49,471 bases of DNA from Pseudoxanthomonas sp. (GTDB lineage Bacteria; Pseudomonadota; Gammaproteobacteria; Xanthomonadales; Xanthomonadaceae): positions 1-49,471 of the forward strand of contig NZ_JANJUE010000014.1 in NCBI RefSeq assembly GCF_024710765.1, in the 5' to 3' direction. This document shows, one piece after another, positions 26,047 to 34,970 of this stretch. A model generated the notes under the pieces. The model was not told where the DNA came from, made no database searches, and saw only the letters and a program-made list of their open reading frames with translations. The first letter of the stretch is position 1. Every line of letters begins with the position of its first letter. Both the position numbers and the translations under genes were made by a program.

Positions 26047-28281
26047 CTACCAGCTCACCGCCACGCTGGCCGACAGCGTGCGACCGGGCGCGGTGTAGCG
26101 ATCCAGGGTATTGCTGGTGGCGGCCACCAGGGCGAGGTCGCCGGCATCGAAGTAACGCCGATCGCCCAGGTTGAAGACGCCCAGGTTGAACTTCGCGCCA
26201 GGCGCGAATTCCCAGTGCGCGTACAGATCCAGCACGCCGTAACCACCCGGGCGGTAGAGGTTGCTGGCGGAGGCATGGCGCTTGCGCCCGACGAAACGGC
26301 CCGCCAGTTCCACGCCCCATTGCGCCTGGTCGTAGGCCACTCCCAACGCCGCGGTCAGCGGGTCCACGCTGTCCAGCCAGGTGTCGTCGGTCTTGTCCTT
26401 GCCACGCGACCAGGCCGCCGAACCGCGCATCGACCAGCCATCCCAGGCGGCCGACAGCGCGCCGAAATCGACACCCGCCTTCACCTCGGCGCCGTAAATC
26501 TCGGCTTCGGCGATGTTTTGCGACTGGAACACCATCAAGCCCTCGGCATTGGTGCCGATGTTGCGGTTGGATTCGATGAAGTCGTCATACCGGTTGTAGT
26601 AGCCGGACAGGCTGGCGTAGACGGCATCGCCGGAAAAGCGCAGGCCCAGTTCCAAGCCGTCGCTGGTTTCAGGCTTCAGGTCCGGATTGGCGATGGCGGT
26701 GTAGCCGAACTGGACATTGGTGAAGCCGATGTTGACGTCGTTGTACGGCGGCGAACGGAAGCCGCGCGCGTAGCCGCCGAACAGCGACCACGCGTCGTTG
26801 AAATGCCAGACCAGGCCGAACTTGGGCGACACGCTGGTTTCGTTGAGGCTCACCGCGCGCACGCCCGGATTGTCCTCGGCGAAGATGTTGTCGACCTTCG
26901 GTTTGAGCCGGTAGTGATCCACGCGCAGCCCGGGGACCAGCCGCAGGCGGCCGTCGGCCAGCGCGATTTCATCCTGCACGTACAACGCGCCCACGGTGGT
27001 TTCGCTGTTGGGGAAATCGCGCACGGGGAAGGTGTCCGGCGCCATCACCGGCGTGGTGACGCCGGTCAGCGGGAAGGTACGCACACCGTCGCGCTTCTGC
27101 CGGGTCCGGGTCCAGGCCAGGTCCACCCCGTAACTTAGATCATGTTGCGCGGCGCCGGTTTCGAAATGCTTGCGGAAGTTGGCCTGCAGGCCATGGGTGC
27201 GCTGGTCGAAATTGAACACACGGTCGCGGATATCGCGCAGGACGGGCGCGGCCAGCGTGCGCTCCTCATGCGTGTACTGGGTGGTCTCGCTGTCCTGGCG
27301 ATAGATCTGCCAGTCCAGGCTGTCAGCGAAGCCCGCGCCCAAATCGTCCCACTCGTGCGCCAGCGACAGTCGCGCGCGGGTCTGGCGGTCACGCGCCGTG
27401 ACCGCCGTGTTGGTGGCCCGGGTGGCCGCCTGGAAGCCGAGCGAATTGAGCAGGTTGGTGTCGGTGTTGTCCTCCGTCCCTTCCAACGTCAGGCGGAATC
27501 GCTGCTGTTCGTTCGGTGCGAATACCAGGCGGGTCAGCAGGCTGCGGCCATCGCGCTCCTGCGGATTCGGTTGGGTGCGTGCGGCGCCTTCGCCTCCCGT
27601 GCGCCCCATGTTCCCGGTTTCCTTGCCCTGCCGATGGCCGACCACCGCCAGGCCGCTCCAGCGTTCGCCGCCGAAGGCGGTGGTGGCGCTGCCGAACAGG
27701 CCTTTCCAGTCGCCTTCGTACCCCAGCTTCAAACCGAAGTAGGCGTCCTTGCCGTCCCCCAGATAATCCGAGGGATCCTTGGTGATGAACGACACCACGC
27801 CGCCGAGGGCGTCGGAGCCGTACAGCGAACTCGAGGGGCCGCGCACGATTTCGACCTGCTTGATCGTGTCCAGATCGACCAGGTTGCGGCCGGCGTTGGA
27901 AAAGCTGCCGATCGAGAACGCATCGGAGACGGCGATGCCGTCGGTCTGGATGCGCACGCGGTTGCCATCCAGGCCGCGGATGCGGAATCCGCCCATGCCG
28001 AAGCGGCCGAAACTGGAGGTGACGCTGACACCCGGCTCGTAGCGCACCAGATCCTTGATGTCGCGGATCAGGTGGTCATCCATCTGTTCGCGATCGATCA
28101 CGCTGACGGTATTGGGCACGTCGGCGATCTCGCGTTCGCTACGGGTCGCGGTGACCTGGATGCGCTCGAACTCGCGGGTGGGTGCTGTGCCGGCGGATGC
28201 GGCGTCGGCAGGCGTTCCAGCCTGGGCCATGCTTGCGCAGGCCAGCCACAATGCGGAGGTGAGCAGGGTCGGACGGATCAT
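26047..28281 (-). CDS. TonB-dependent heme/hemoglobin receptor
   Basis: A 744-residue outer-membrane receptor: signal peptide (LLTSALWLACASMAQA), TonB box-like EFERIQVTATRSE near residue 38, plug domain (VPNTVSVIDREQMDDH, GMGGFRIRGLDGNRVRIQTDG, VEIVRGPSSSLYGSDALGGVVSF) and a 22-strand barrel ending in VSW. A variant of the heme-receptor FRAP/NPNL signature is visible (GFRSPPYND, then NPDLKPE), typical of the hemoglobin/transferrin/lactoferrin receptor family. I start at the ATG at 28279-28281; an Arg-rich upstream extension is not used. It follows hemP and the Fur box. Confidence 0.92.
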   Translation of the reverse strand: MIRPTLLTSALWLACASMAQAGTPADAASAGTAPTREFERIQVTATRSEREIADVPNTVSVIDREQMDDHLIRDIKDLVRYEPGVSVTSSFGRFGMGGFRIRGLDGNRVRIQTDGIAVSDAFSIGSFSNAGRNLVDLDTIKQVEIVRGPSSSLYGSDALGGVVSFITKDPSDYLGDGKDAYFGLKLGYEGDWKGLFGSATTAFGGERWSGLAVVGHRQGKETGNMGRTGGEGAARTQPNPQERDGRSLLTRLVFAPNEQQRFRLTLEGTEDNTDTNLLNSLGFQAATRATNTAVTARDRQTRARLSLAHEWDDLGAGFADSLDWQIYRQDSETTQYTHEERTLAAPVLRDIRDRVFNFDQRTHGLQANFRKHFETGAAQHDLSYGVDLAWTRTRQKRDGVRTFPLTGVTTPVMAPDTFPVRDFPNSETTVGALYVQDEIALADGRLRLVPGLRVDHYRLKPKVDNIFAEDNPGVRAVSLNETSVSPKFGLVWHFNDAWSLFGGYARGFRSPPYNDVNIGFTNVQFGYTAIANPDLKPETSDGLELGLRFSGDAVYASLSGYYNRYDDFIESNRNIGTNAEGLMVFQSQNIAEAEIYGAEVKAGVDFGALSAAWDGWSMRGSAAWSRGKDKTDDTWLDSVDPLTAALGVAYDQAQWGVELAGRFVGRKRHASASNLYRPGGYGVLDLYAHWEFAPGAKFNLGVFNLGDRRYFDAGDLALVAATSNTLDRYTAPGRTLSASVAVSW

Positions 28282-28467
28282 CGGCTTACGGCAGTCCTTG
28301 TTCGGTTTCCCGGCGCGCACGCATGCACGCCGTTGTGGAGGAAACCTGGAAGGCTGGCGGGCCGGTCGAACCGATGGCTGGCGCCCAGGTGGAGAGAGAA
28401 GGTCACCACCGCGGCGGCGCACCCCGTCGGGGAGAGAGCGCGTTGGGGCGCGGCCGCGGCGGCGGTG

Positions 28468-28671
28468 TTACTTGGTCAGGATCAGCTTGTCGTTGCTGGT
28501 ATGGCGCAGGCGATAGATCTTGTCGCCATGACGGATCAGGACTTCGCGCTGTCCCTTGAGCAGGACATGGCTGTCCAGTGGTTCCTCGGCGGACGCGGCC
28601 GGCCGCGTGGGCAGGCGATCACGCAGGGACAGGGGTTCGACGTTCGGCAATGAAGTGACGTTCGAGATCAT
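28468..28671 (-). CDS. hemP: Hemin uptake protein HemP/HmuP
   Basis: A 67-residue protein with the family's conserved C-terminal half: DSHVLLKGQREVLIRHGDKIYRLR-type core ending in TSNDKLILTK. Family members activate or support expression of heme receptors. The ATG at 28669-28671 has GGAG nine bases upstream. It is the first gene of the heme cluster, directly downstream of a Fur box, with 186 bases separating it from the receptor. Confidence 0.93.
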   Translation of the reverse strand: MISNVTSLPNVEPLSLRDRLPTRPAASAEEPLDSHVLLKGQREVLIRHGDKIYRLRHTSNDKLILTK

Positions 28672-28701
28672 GGTGGTGGCTCCGGGTCGGGCCACTCAAA
28701 T

Positions 28702-28720
28702 GATAATGATTCTCATTGAC
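28702..28720. promoter_or_regulatory. Fur box upstream of hemP
   Basis: GATAATGATTCTCATTGAC matches 15 of 19 positions of the classical Fur consensus. It lies 31 bases before the hemP start, where iron-loaded Fur would block the promoter of the whole heme cluster. Confidence 0.9.
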
Positions 28721-28778
28721 TAGTCAAATCTTTTTTCCAGGTGCGCCGCCGTAGCCGTCGGGACCGCCAAAAGCCCGT

Positions 28779-29549
28779 TCAGGCGTACTCGCGGCGCAGG
28801 AAATCCCACAGTCCCAGGGCAACCGCGGCCAGGCCGCCGAGCATGCCGGCCAGCGCCACCTGCCCCATCAGTTCGCCCTGGCCGGCGAACACCTGCATCG
28901 GCAGGGTCCACGGGTACCAGGGACCGAAGCGCGCCGACTGCCCGATCAGGAAGCCGGCCACGGTGGCGGTCATGCCGGTGGCGACAGCGACGGTGAAACT
29001 GGTCCAGCGCAGCGCGATCCACAGGTGCAGGCCGATGATGCAGCCCGATGCCGCCAGGACGACCAGCGCGCGCAGTCCGAGGAAGGTCCACGGCACCGCG
29101 CCCCCCAGGCCGAGGGGATTGTGCGTATGCATCAGCACCCAGCCGCCCAGCGGGATCAGTGCGGCCAGCACCAGCGTCGCCAGCACCACCATGCCGATCA
29201 GGATCGCCAGCTTGCCCAGGTAGTGCGCGCTGCGTGGCAGCGGCAATGCCAGCAGGTGTTTCCACTGCCGCTCGCCGTGCTCCAGTCCGGCCAGCAGCGC
29301 CGATTGCAGGGTCACGTACAGCGGCAGCATCAGGAAGGCCCACAGCAACATCACGCCCTGGGTGAAGCGCTCCCATGCCAGCGCCGGCGTCGCCAATGGT
29401 TGGCCGCCCTTGCTCAACAGCAGTTGCAGCACGGAGAGCAGCACCACCAGGCCGGGCGCAATGAAGCACAGGCGCAACGCGAGCGTGCCCCTGAGCTTCA
29501 GCGACTCCGCGGAAACCGCGCGCAGGGTGGCCGTGATGATCCCGCTCAT
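28779..29549 (-). CDS. ABC transporter permease (ABC-2 type)
   Basis: A 256-residue membrane protein with about six hydrophobic helices (around residues 25-45, 60-85, 110-135, 145-165, 180-205, 220-245), pattern of MutG/BcrB-type ABC-2 permeases. The start overlaps the ATPase stop by four bases (ATGA), so the two proteins are made together. Substrate unknown; lantibiotic or bacitracin immunity transporters share this layout. Confidence 0.85.
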   Translation of the reverse strand: MSGIITATLRAVSAESLKLRGTLALRLCFIAPGLVVLLSVLQLLLSKGGQPLATPALAWERFTQGVMLLWAFLMLPLYVTLQSALLAGLEHGERQWKHLLALPLPRSAHYLGKLAILIGMVVLATLVLAALIPLGGWVLMHTHNPLGLGGAVPWTFLGLRALVVLAASGCIIGLHLWIALRWTSFTVAVATGMTATVAGFLIGQSARFGPWYPWTLPMQVFAGQGELMGQVALAGMLGGLAAVALGLWDFLRREYA

Positions 29550-30463
29550 GCCGCCAACTCCTCCGGAAGATCGCCGGTGAGGGCGAAGAAAAGCGATTCC
29601 AGCGATACCGCCTCGCGCGCCAGATGGGAGACCCCGATCCGGCAACCGACCAGCAGCCGGTTGATGTCCTGTTCGCTGCGCGGCCCGAGGTGCACCTTCA
29701 GGCCCTCCGCATCGATATCGCTGATCCGCTCGCCCGCCTGGCGCAATGTCTCCGCCGCCTGCGCCGGATCGTCGCAGCGGATCTGCAGGCGCGGACGCGC
29801 ACGCGCGCGCAGCTCTTCCAGGCGTCCCTCGAAACGCAGTTGCCCCGCCTGCAATACGCCGACGTGGCCCGCGATCAATTCGATTTCACTGAGCAGGTGA
29901 CTGGACACGAACACGGTGATGCCCTGCCGGGCCAGTTCGCGCAGCAGCCGGCGCATATCGAGGATGCCGGCGGGATCCAGGCCGTTGCCCGGCTCGTCCA
30001 GGATCAGCAGGCCGGGAGACGGCAGCAGGCTCAACGCCAGCGCCAGGCGCTGGCGCATGCCCAGCGAGTACTCGCGCACGCGTCGATCGCCGGCATCGCG
30101 CAACCCGGTCAGCTCCAGCACCTCGTCGATGCGCGTGCGCGGAAGATCCAGCAGGCGGCGGGTCACTTCGAGGTTCTGACGGCCGCTCAGGTGCGGATAC
30201 AGCGAAGGCGATTCGACCAGCGCGCCGACGCGCGCCAGCACCTTGCGATCATGTTTCGCCAGCGGCTGGCCGAACAGTTCGACCCGTCCCCGATCCGGAT
30301 GCAGCAGGCCCAGCAGCAGGCGCACGGTGGTGGTCTTGCCCGCGCCGTTGGGGCCGAGGAATCCGTACACGGTTCCTTCCGGCACGTGCAGGTTGAGCGA
30401 CTGCACGCCGAAGCCGCCGGGAAAGCGGCGTTGCAGATCGAAGGTCTGGATGGCGTAGCTCAT
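29546..30463 (-). CDS. ABC transporter ATP-binding protein (BcrA-like)
   Basis: A 305-residue ATPase with Walker A GPNGAGKTT near residue 40, signature YSLGMRQRLALA, Walker B LLILDEPGNGLDP and H-loop SSHLLSE, and a C-terminal accessory domain. This pattern is typical of bacitracin/lantibiotic-type exporters. I start at the ATG at 30461-30463 (MSYAIQTF); the open upstream extension lacks a plausible start. It works with the coupled permease gene. Confidence 0.94.
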   Translation of the reverse strand: MSYAIQTFDLQRRFPGGFGVQSLNLHVPEGTVYGFLGPNGAGKTTTVRLLLGLLHPDRGRVELFGQPLAKHDRKVLARVGALVESPSLYPHLSGRQNLEVTRRLLDLPRTRIDEVLELTGLRDAGDRRVREYSLGMRQRLALALSLLPSPGLLILDEPGNGLDPAGILDMRRLLRELARQGITVFVSSHLLSEIELIAGHVGVLQAGQLRFEGRLEELRARARPRLQIRCDDPAQAAETLRQAGERISDIDAEGLKVHLGPRSEQDINRLLVGCRIGVSHLAREAVSLESLFFALTGDLPEELAA

Positions 30464-30631
30464 GGCGATTCCCGCGGACAGGGCCGCAGTATCCGCAGCG
30501 GCGCGGCATGGGCTCCCCTGCCGGGAGTCACGCCGTGTCATCAGTCATGCGCGCGCGTTGGCTGGATCGGGTGACGTTCGATATCTCGATCAGCCCAGCA
30601 CGTTCACTGGCTCCGTTTGGCCCCCACCCCG

Positions 30632-30654
30632 CCCTCCCCCGTGAACGGGGAGGG
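30632..30654. repeat. GC-rich intergenic hairpin repeat
   Basis: CCCTCCCC and GGGGAGGG form an eight-pair stem around CGTGAAC between the ABC ATPase start and the aldo/keto reductase stop. It resembles a family of intergenic CCCT(C)CCC...GAACGGG palindromes scattered in Xanthomonadaceae. No T-run follows. Confidence 0.45.
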
Positions 30655-30673
30655 GGAGGCACTTTGTCCGTCG

Positions 30674-31645
30674 TCAGCTGGCGGCGGCGCCCAGGCGTTC
30701 CCAAATGGTTTCGTCGTAGCGCTGTGCCAGTTCGATGGCGGCCAGGTTCTGCTGCAGTTGTTCGACCCGGCTGGCGCCGGTGATGACGGTGGAGACATGC
30801 GGATTGCGCAGGCACCAGGCGATCGCCAGCGGAGCCGGCGCTTCACCGAGTTCGGCCGCCAGCGCGGTGAAGCGGCGCGCGCGTTCCAGCTTCCGATCGT
30901 CGGCGGCGCCGATTACCATGCGCCGCAGTTCCTCGTTGCCGGCATGGCCCAGGCGCGTGTCTTCCGGAATACCGTCGTTGTACTTGCCGGTCAGCAGGCC
31001 CGACCCGAGCGGCGACCAGGTGGTGGTGCCCAGGCCGAGTTCCGCGTACAGCGGCGCGTACTCCAGTTCCACCCGCTGCCGGCGCAGCAGGTTGTACTGC
31101 GGCTGCTCCATGGTCGGGCCGTGCAGATGGTGCTGGCGGGCGATGCGGGCGGCCTCGCGGATCTGCACGGCCGGCCATTCCGAGGTCCCCCAGTACAACA
31201 CCTTGCCCTGCCGGATCAGGGTGTCCATCGCCCAGACCGTTTCTTCGATCGGGGTTTCGGGATCGGGGCGGTGGCAGAAGAACAGATCCAGATAATCGAC
31301 CTGCAGGCGCGCCATCGCGGCGTGGCAGGCATCGGTGACGTGCTTGCGCGACAGCCCGCGCTGGGTCGGGCCGGGCGCCTCGGCCGCGCCGAAAAACACC
31401 TTGCTGGAAATGCAGAAACCGTCGCGCGGCAGGTCCAGATCGCGCAGCGCCTGGCCCATCACCGTTTCCGACACGCCGTGGGCATAGCTTTCGGCGTTGT
31501 CGAAAAAATTGACGCCGTGGTCCCAGGCGCAGGCCAGCAGTTCGCGCGCGCCTTCGCGGCCGATGCGATCCCCGAAGGTCACCCAGCTGCCGAAGGACAG
31601 CGCCGACAACTGCAATCCGGAGGTTCCCAGGCGGCGGTACTGCAT
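30674..31645 (-). CDS. Aldo/keto reductase (AKR6, Kv-beta-like)
   Basis: A 323-residue NADPH-dependent reductase with a TIM-barrel fold. The catalytic tetrad is visible as Asp and Tyr in FFDNAESYAHG, Lys in SSKVF, and His in FFCHRPD. Sequence style (MQYRRLGTSGLQLSALSFGSWVTFG) groups it with potassium-channel beta-subunit-like reductases that act on aldehydes or methylglyoxal. The physiological substrate is not evident. Monocistronic. Confidence 0.93.
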   Translation of the reverse strand: MQYRRLGTSGLQLSALSFGSWVTFGDRIGREGARELLACAWDHGVNFFDNAESYAHGVSETVMGQALRDLDLPRDGFCISSKVFFGAAEAPGPTQRGLSRKHVTDACHAAMARLQVDYLDLFFCHRPDPETPIEETVWAMDTLIRQGKVLYWGTSEWPAVQIREAARIARQHHLHGPTMEQPQYNLLRRQRVELEYAPLYAELGLGTTTWSPLGSGLLTGKYNDGIPEDTRLGHAGNEELRRMVIGAADDRKLERARRFTALAAELGEAPAPLAIAWCLRNPHVSTVITGASRVEQLQQNLAAIELAQRYDETIWERLGAAAS

Positions 31646-31720
31646 ATGGCGACCTCGCGCACGCGCGCAAATGAGAACAGTTTACGCCCGCGCCCGCGGG
31701 CCTCCGCTAGAATGCGCGCA

Positions 31721-31838
31721 CTTACCTCCGGGGAGTAGCCCGTCCGCCGCGTGCGGATACCCTGCATCAACACACTTGGCGGCACGCCATGGTGCCGGGG
31801 ACGAAGCGAAGGCTTCGTCGGGCAAGACCGAAGGCAAG
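31721..31838 (+). promoter_or_regulatory. yybP-ykoY manganese riboswitch
   Basis: The leader of the downstream exporter gene contains the conserved GGGGAGTAG loop (31730-31738), the ACACTTGG/CGCC middle region, and the closing GGCAAGACC (31821-31829). P1 forms between CTTACCTCCGG (31721-31731) and CCGAAGGCAAG (31828-31838) with two mismatches. This is the Mn2+-sensing class known from Xanthomonas. Beyond it, TTGCCTTCG (31870-31878) can pair with CGAAGGCAA (31829-31837), competing with P1. Confidence 0.93.
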
Positions 31839-31851
31839 CGCGACGCAACCC

Positions 31852-31899
31852 GGGCCGGGCTGCGTGCGTTTGCCTTCGCGTCCATGCGAAGCCCGGCCC
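31852..31899 (+). promoter_or_regulatory. Candidate ribosome-site sequestering stem of the riboswitch
   Basis: GGGCCGGGCT (31852-31861) is perfectly complementary to AGCCCGGCCC (31890-31899), which ends directly before the Shine-Dalgarno GGAG at 31901-31904. This gives a translational off-state structure that the riboswitch could control through its competing P1 strand. Confidence 0.5.
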
Positions 31900-31910
31900 C
31901 GGAGTTCCTG

Positions 31911-32483
31911 ATGCTGTCGCTGCAAGCCCTGCTGGTGTCCACCGGCACGGTCGCCCTCGCCGAGATTGGCGACAAGACCCAATTGCTCGCCCTGTTGCTG
32001 GCCGCCCGCTACCGCAAGCCCTGGCCGATCGCCTGGGGCATCCTCGCCGCAACCGTGGTCAACCATGCCATCTCCGCCTGGCTGGGCGCCGAACTCACCC
32101 GCTGGCTGTCGCCGGACGTGCTGCGCTGGGGCGTGGCCGCCAGCTTCCTGGCGGTGGCGCTGTGGACGCTGAAGCCGGACAAGCTGGACGAGGACAAGGA
32201 AAAGCTGCCGGCCTACGGCGCCTTCGTGGCGACCACGATCGCCTTCTTCCTGGCCGAAATCGGCGACAAGACCCAGGTGGCCACGGTCCTGCTGGGCACC
32301 CGCTACGACCCGCTGTGGCAGGTCATCGCCGGCACCACCCTGGGCATGCTGGTGGCCAACCTGCCGGTGGTCTGGCTGGGCCACCGCTTCGCCGATCGCC
32401 TGCCGCTGAAGCTGGCCCGCACGGTCGCGGCGCTGGTGTTCCTGGGCCTGGCGGCCTGGGTGGCCGTTTTCGGGGTGGGCTGA
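31911..32483 (+). CDS. GDT1/TMEM165-family manganese exporter
   Basis: A 190-residue inner-membrane protein with about six helices and two internal repeats, each carrying the family's cation motif EIGDKT (residues near 18 and 118). GDT1/TMEM165 proteins exchange Mn2+ or Ca2+. The ATG at 31911 follows GGAG. The manganese riboswitch directly upstream supports manganese export as its role; the frame is open through the riboswitch but that part is RNA. Confidence 0.93.
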   Translation: MLSLQALLVSTGTVALAEIGDKTQLLALLLAARYRKPWPIAWGILAATVVNHAISAWLGAELTRWLSPDVLRWGVAASFLAVALWTLKPDKLDEDKEKLPAYGAFVATTIAFFLAEIGDKTQVATVLLGTRYDPLWQVIAGTTLGMLVANLPVVWLGHRFADRLPLKLARTVAALVFLGLAAWVAVFGVG

Positions 32484-32577
32484 ACGCGGCGTCCCCCCGG
32501 CCGGTTCAGGCAGGCCGGGCGGGCCGGCCTGCTAGACTGCCCGCCTTTGAACGACGCGTAGTGGTCTGGGGGATTGC

Positions 32578-33876
32578 ATGGTGGAAGCTCTGGGGCGGAT
32601 TGGCTTCGGCCTGTTCGGCCTGGCGGTACTGATCGGTATCGCCTGGCTGTTCTCGAACAACCGCCGCGCCGTCGACTGGCGGCTGGTGGTCACCGGCATC
32701 CTGCTCCAGATCGGCTTCGCCGCCATCGTGCTGCTGGTGCCCGGCGGCCGCGATGTGTTCGATTCGCTGGGCAAGGGCTTCGTGAAGGTGCTGAGCTTCG
32801 TCAACGAAGGCTCCAACTTCATCTTCGGCGGCCTGATGGACACCACCAAGGTCGGCTTCATCTTCGCCTTCCAGGTGCTGCCCACCATCATCTTCTTCTC
32901 AGCGCTGATGGGCGTGCTCTATCACCTGGGCGTCATGCAGGCGATCGTGCGGGCGATGGCCTGGGCGATCACCAAGGTGATGAAGGTGTCCGGCGCCGAG
33001 ACCACCAGCGTCTGCGCCAGCGTGTTCATCGGCCAGACCGAGGCGCCGCTGACGGTGCGTCCGTACATCCCGCGGATGACCGAGTCCGAACTGATCACCA
33101 TGATGATCGGCGGCATGGCGCACATCGCCGGCGGCGTGCTGGCGGCCTACGTGGGCATGCTGGGCGGCAGTGATCCGGTGCAGCAGGCGTTCTACGCCAA
33201 GCACCTGCTGGCCGCGTCGATCATGGCCGCGCCCGCCACCCTGGTGGTGGCCAAATTGCTGATCCCGGAAACCGGCACGCCGCTGACCCGCGGCACGGTG
33301 AAGATGGAAGTGGAGAAGACCACCAGCAACGTCATCGACGCCGCCGCGGCCGGCGCCGGCGACGGCCTGCGCCTGGCGCTGAACATCGGCGCGATGCTGC
33401 TGGCCTTCATCGCCCTGATCGCGCTGCTCAACGCGCCGCTGACCTGGCTGGGTGAAATCAGCGGCCTGCAGGCGATGCTGGGCAAGCCGACCAACCTGTC
33501 CACCCTGCTCGGCTACCTGCTGGCGCCGATCGCCTGGGTGATCGGCACGCCGTGGGCGGACGCGACCACCGTGGGCTCGCTGATCGGCCAGAAGGTCGTG
33601 ATCAACGAATTCGTCGCCTATACCGAACTGGCCAAGGTCGTGAACGGCCAGGTGCCGGGCATGATGCTGAGCGACGAGGGCCGCCTGATCGCGACCTACG
33701 CGCTGTGCGGCTTCGCCAACTTCAGCTCGATCGCGATCCAGATCGGCGGTATCGGCGGGCTCGCCCCCGAGCGCCGCGCCGACCTGGCGCGGTTCGGCCT
33801 GCGCGCCGTGCTGGGTGGCTCGATCGCCACGTTCATGACCGCCACGATTGCCGGCGTACTGACCCACTTCGGCTGA
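32578..33876 (+). CDS. NupC-family concentrative nucleoside transporter
   Basis: A 432-residue membrane carrier with the concentrative nucleoside transporter signature GQTEAPLTVRPYI near residue 150 and NEFVAY near residue 345, both used for nucleoside and cation binding. About ten hydrophobic segments are visible. It imports nucleosides with protons or sodium. The ribokinase-like gene follows 60 bases downstream, suggesting joint use of nucleosides and ribose. Confidence 0.94.
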   Translation: MVEALGRIGFGLFGLAVLIGIAWLFSNNRRAVDWRLVVTGILLQIGFAAIVLLVPGGRDVFDSLGKGFVKVLSFVNEGSNFIFGGLMDTTKVGFIFAFQVLPTIIFFSALMGVLYHLGVMQAIVRAMAWAITKVMKVSGAETTSVCASVFIGQTEAPLTVRPYIPRMTESELITMMIGGMAHIAGGVLAAYVGMLGGSDPVQQAFYAKHLLAASIMAAPATLVVAKLLIPETGTPLTRGTVKMEVEKTTSNVIDAAAAGAGDGLRLALNIGAMLLAFIALIALLNAPLTWLGEISGLQAMLGKPTNLSTLLGYLLAPIAWVIGTPWADATTVGSLIGQKVVINEFVAYTELAKVVNGQVPGMMLSDEGRLIATYALCGFANFSSIAIQIGGIGGLAPERRADLARFGLRAVLGGSIATFMTATIAGVLTHFG

Positions 33877-33936
33877 GCCGCCCGCTGTTCCTCCGCCGCC
33901 GGCGCCACCGCGCCCGCGGCCCTGCCGTCCCTTCTG

Positions 33937-34917
33937 ATGCCGATTACCTCCATGCCCACCGTCACCCTCGTCGGTTCCTTCAATGTCGATCACGTCTGGC
34001 GCTGCGAGCAGTTGCCCGCGCCGGGCGCCACCATCGCCGGCCGCTACGACACCGGTCCGGGCGGCAAGGGCTTCAACCAGGCCATCGCCTCGGCGCGTGC
34101 CGGCGCGGAGACGCGTTTCGTCTGCGCGCTGGGCGATGATGCCGGCGGGCAACTGGCACGCGGACTGGCCACCGACAATGGCGTGACGCTGATCGCGCAG
34201 GCATCGGCCGAACCCACGGGTACCGCGGGCATCTACGTCGATGCGATGGGACGCAACACCATCGTGATCGGCGCGGGCGCCAATGCGGATCTGTCGGTCG
34301 ATTTCGTCGACGCGCAGCGCGATGCCGTGACCGGCTCGCGCGCGTTGCTGGTGCAACTGGAATCGCCGCTCGACAGCGTGCTGGCCGCGCTGCGCGCCGC
34401 GCGCGAGCATGGCGTGCCCACGCTGCTCAATCCGGCCCCCGCCAACGCCTCGACCACGCCCGAACTGTTGTCGCTGGCCGACGTGCTGACCCCCAACGAG
34501 ACCGAGTTCGCCGCCCTGCTCGCCCGCCACGTCGGCGAGCGCGTCGCGCCGGAGGATGTCGCCGCCCTGGACGGCCAGCGCCTGCACGCGCTGTGTCGCG
34601 AAGTGCTCCCGCGCGGCACGGTGGTCATCACCCTCGGCGCCACCGGCGTGTTCGTCTCGCACGCCGAGGAACACCTGCGTGGCGATGCCAAGCCCTTCTA
34701 CCGCCATCCCGCCGAATCGGTGGCCGCGATCGACACCACCGGCGCGGGCGATGCGTTCAATGGCGCGCTGGCGGTATCGCTGGCACGCGCGCCCGACGCC
34801 GCGTTCGCCGAGCACGTGCGCTTCGCCAACCGCTACGCGGCGCTGTCCACCGAGCGCGCCGGCGCGGCGCTGGCGATGCCGATGCTGGCAGACCTGCGGG
34901 CACGCTTCGGCGACTGA
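33937..34917 (+). CDS. rbsK: Ribokinase-like PfkB-family carbohydrate kinase
   Basis: A 326-residue (321 if started at the second ATG, 33952) sugar kinase of the PfkB fold. Visible motifs are VVGSFN-like opening TLVGSFNVDHV, GPGGKGFNQA (PfkB signature 1), and DTTGAGDAFNGALA (signature 2, catalytic Asp). It phosphorylates ribose or a related sugar or nucleoside. No clear Shine-Dalgarno site separates the two start options. It lies behind the nucleoside carrier. Confidence 0.9.
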   Translation: MPITSMPTVTLVGSFNVDHVWRCEQLPAPGATIAGRYDTGPGGKGFNQAIASARAGAETRFVCALGDDAGGQLARGLATDNGVTLIAQASAEPTGTAGIYVDAMGRNTIVIGAGANADLSVDFVDAQRDAVTGSRALLVQLESPLDSVLAALRAAREHGVPTLLNPAPANASTTPELLSLADVLTPNETEFAALLARHVGERVAPEDVAALDGQRLHALCREVLPRGTVVITLGATGVFVSHAEEHLRGDAKPFYRHPAESVAAIDTTGAGDAFNGALAVSLARAPDAAFAEHVRFANRYAALSTERAGAALAMPMLADLRARFGD

Positions 34918-34970
34918 ACGCCCGCGGGTACGCACGGCCGCGTGGCCGGGGTCGCGCCACGCCGACCGGA

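Noticed and set aside
29546-30463. ABC heme importer associated with hemP
   Set aside because: The ATPase and permease are of the BcrA/ABC-2 exporter type and lie upstream of the Fur box, outside the heme transcription unit.
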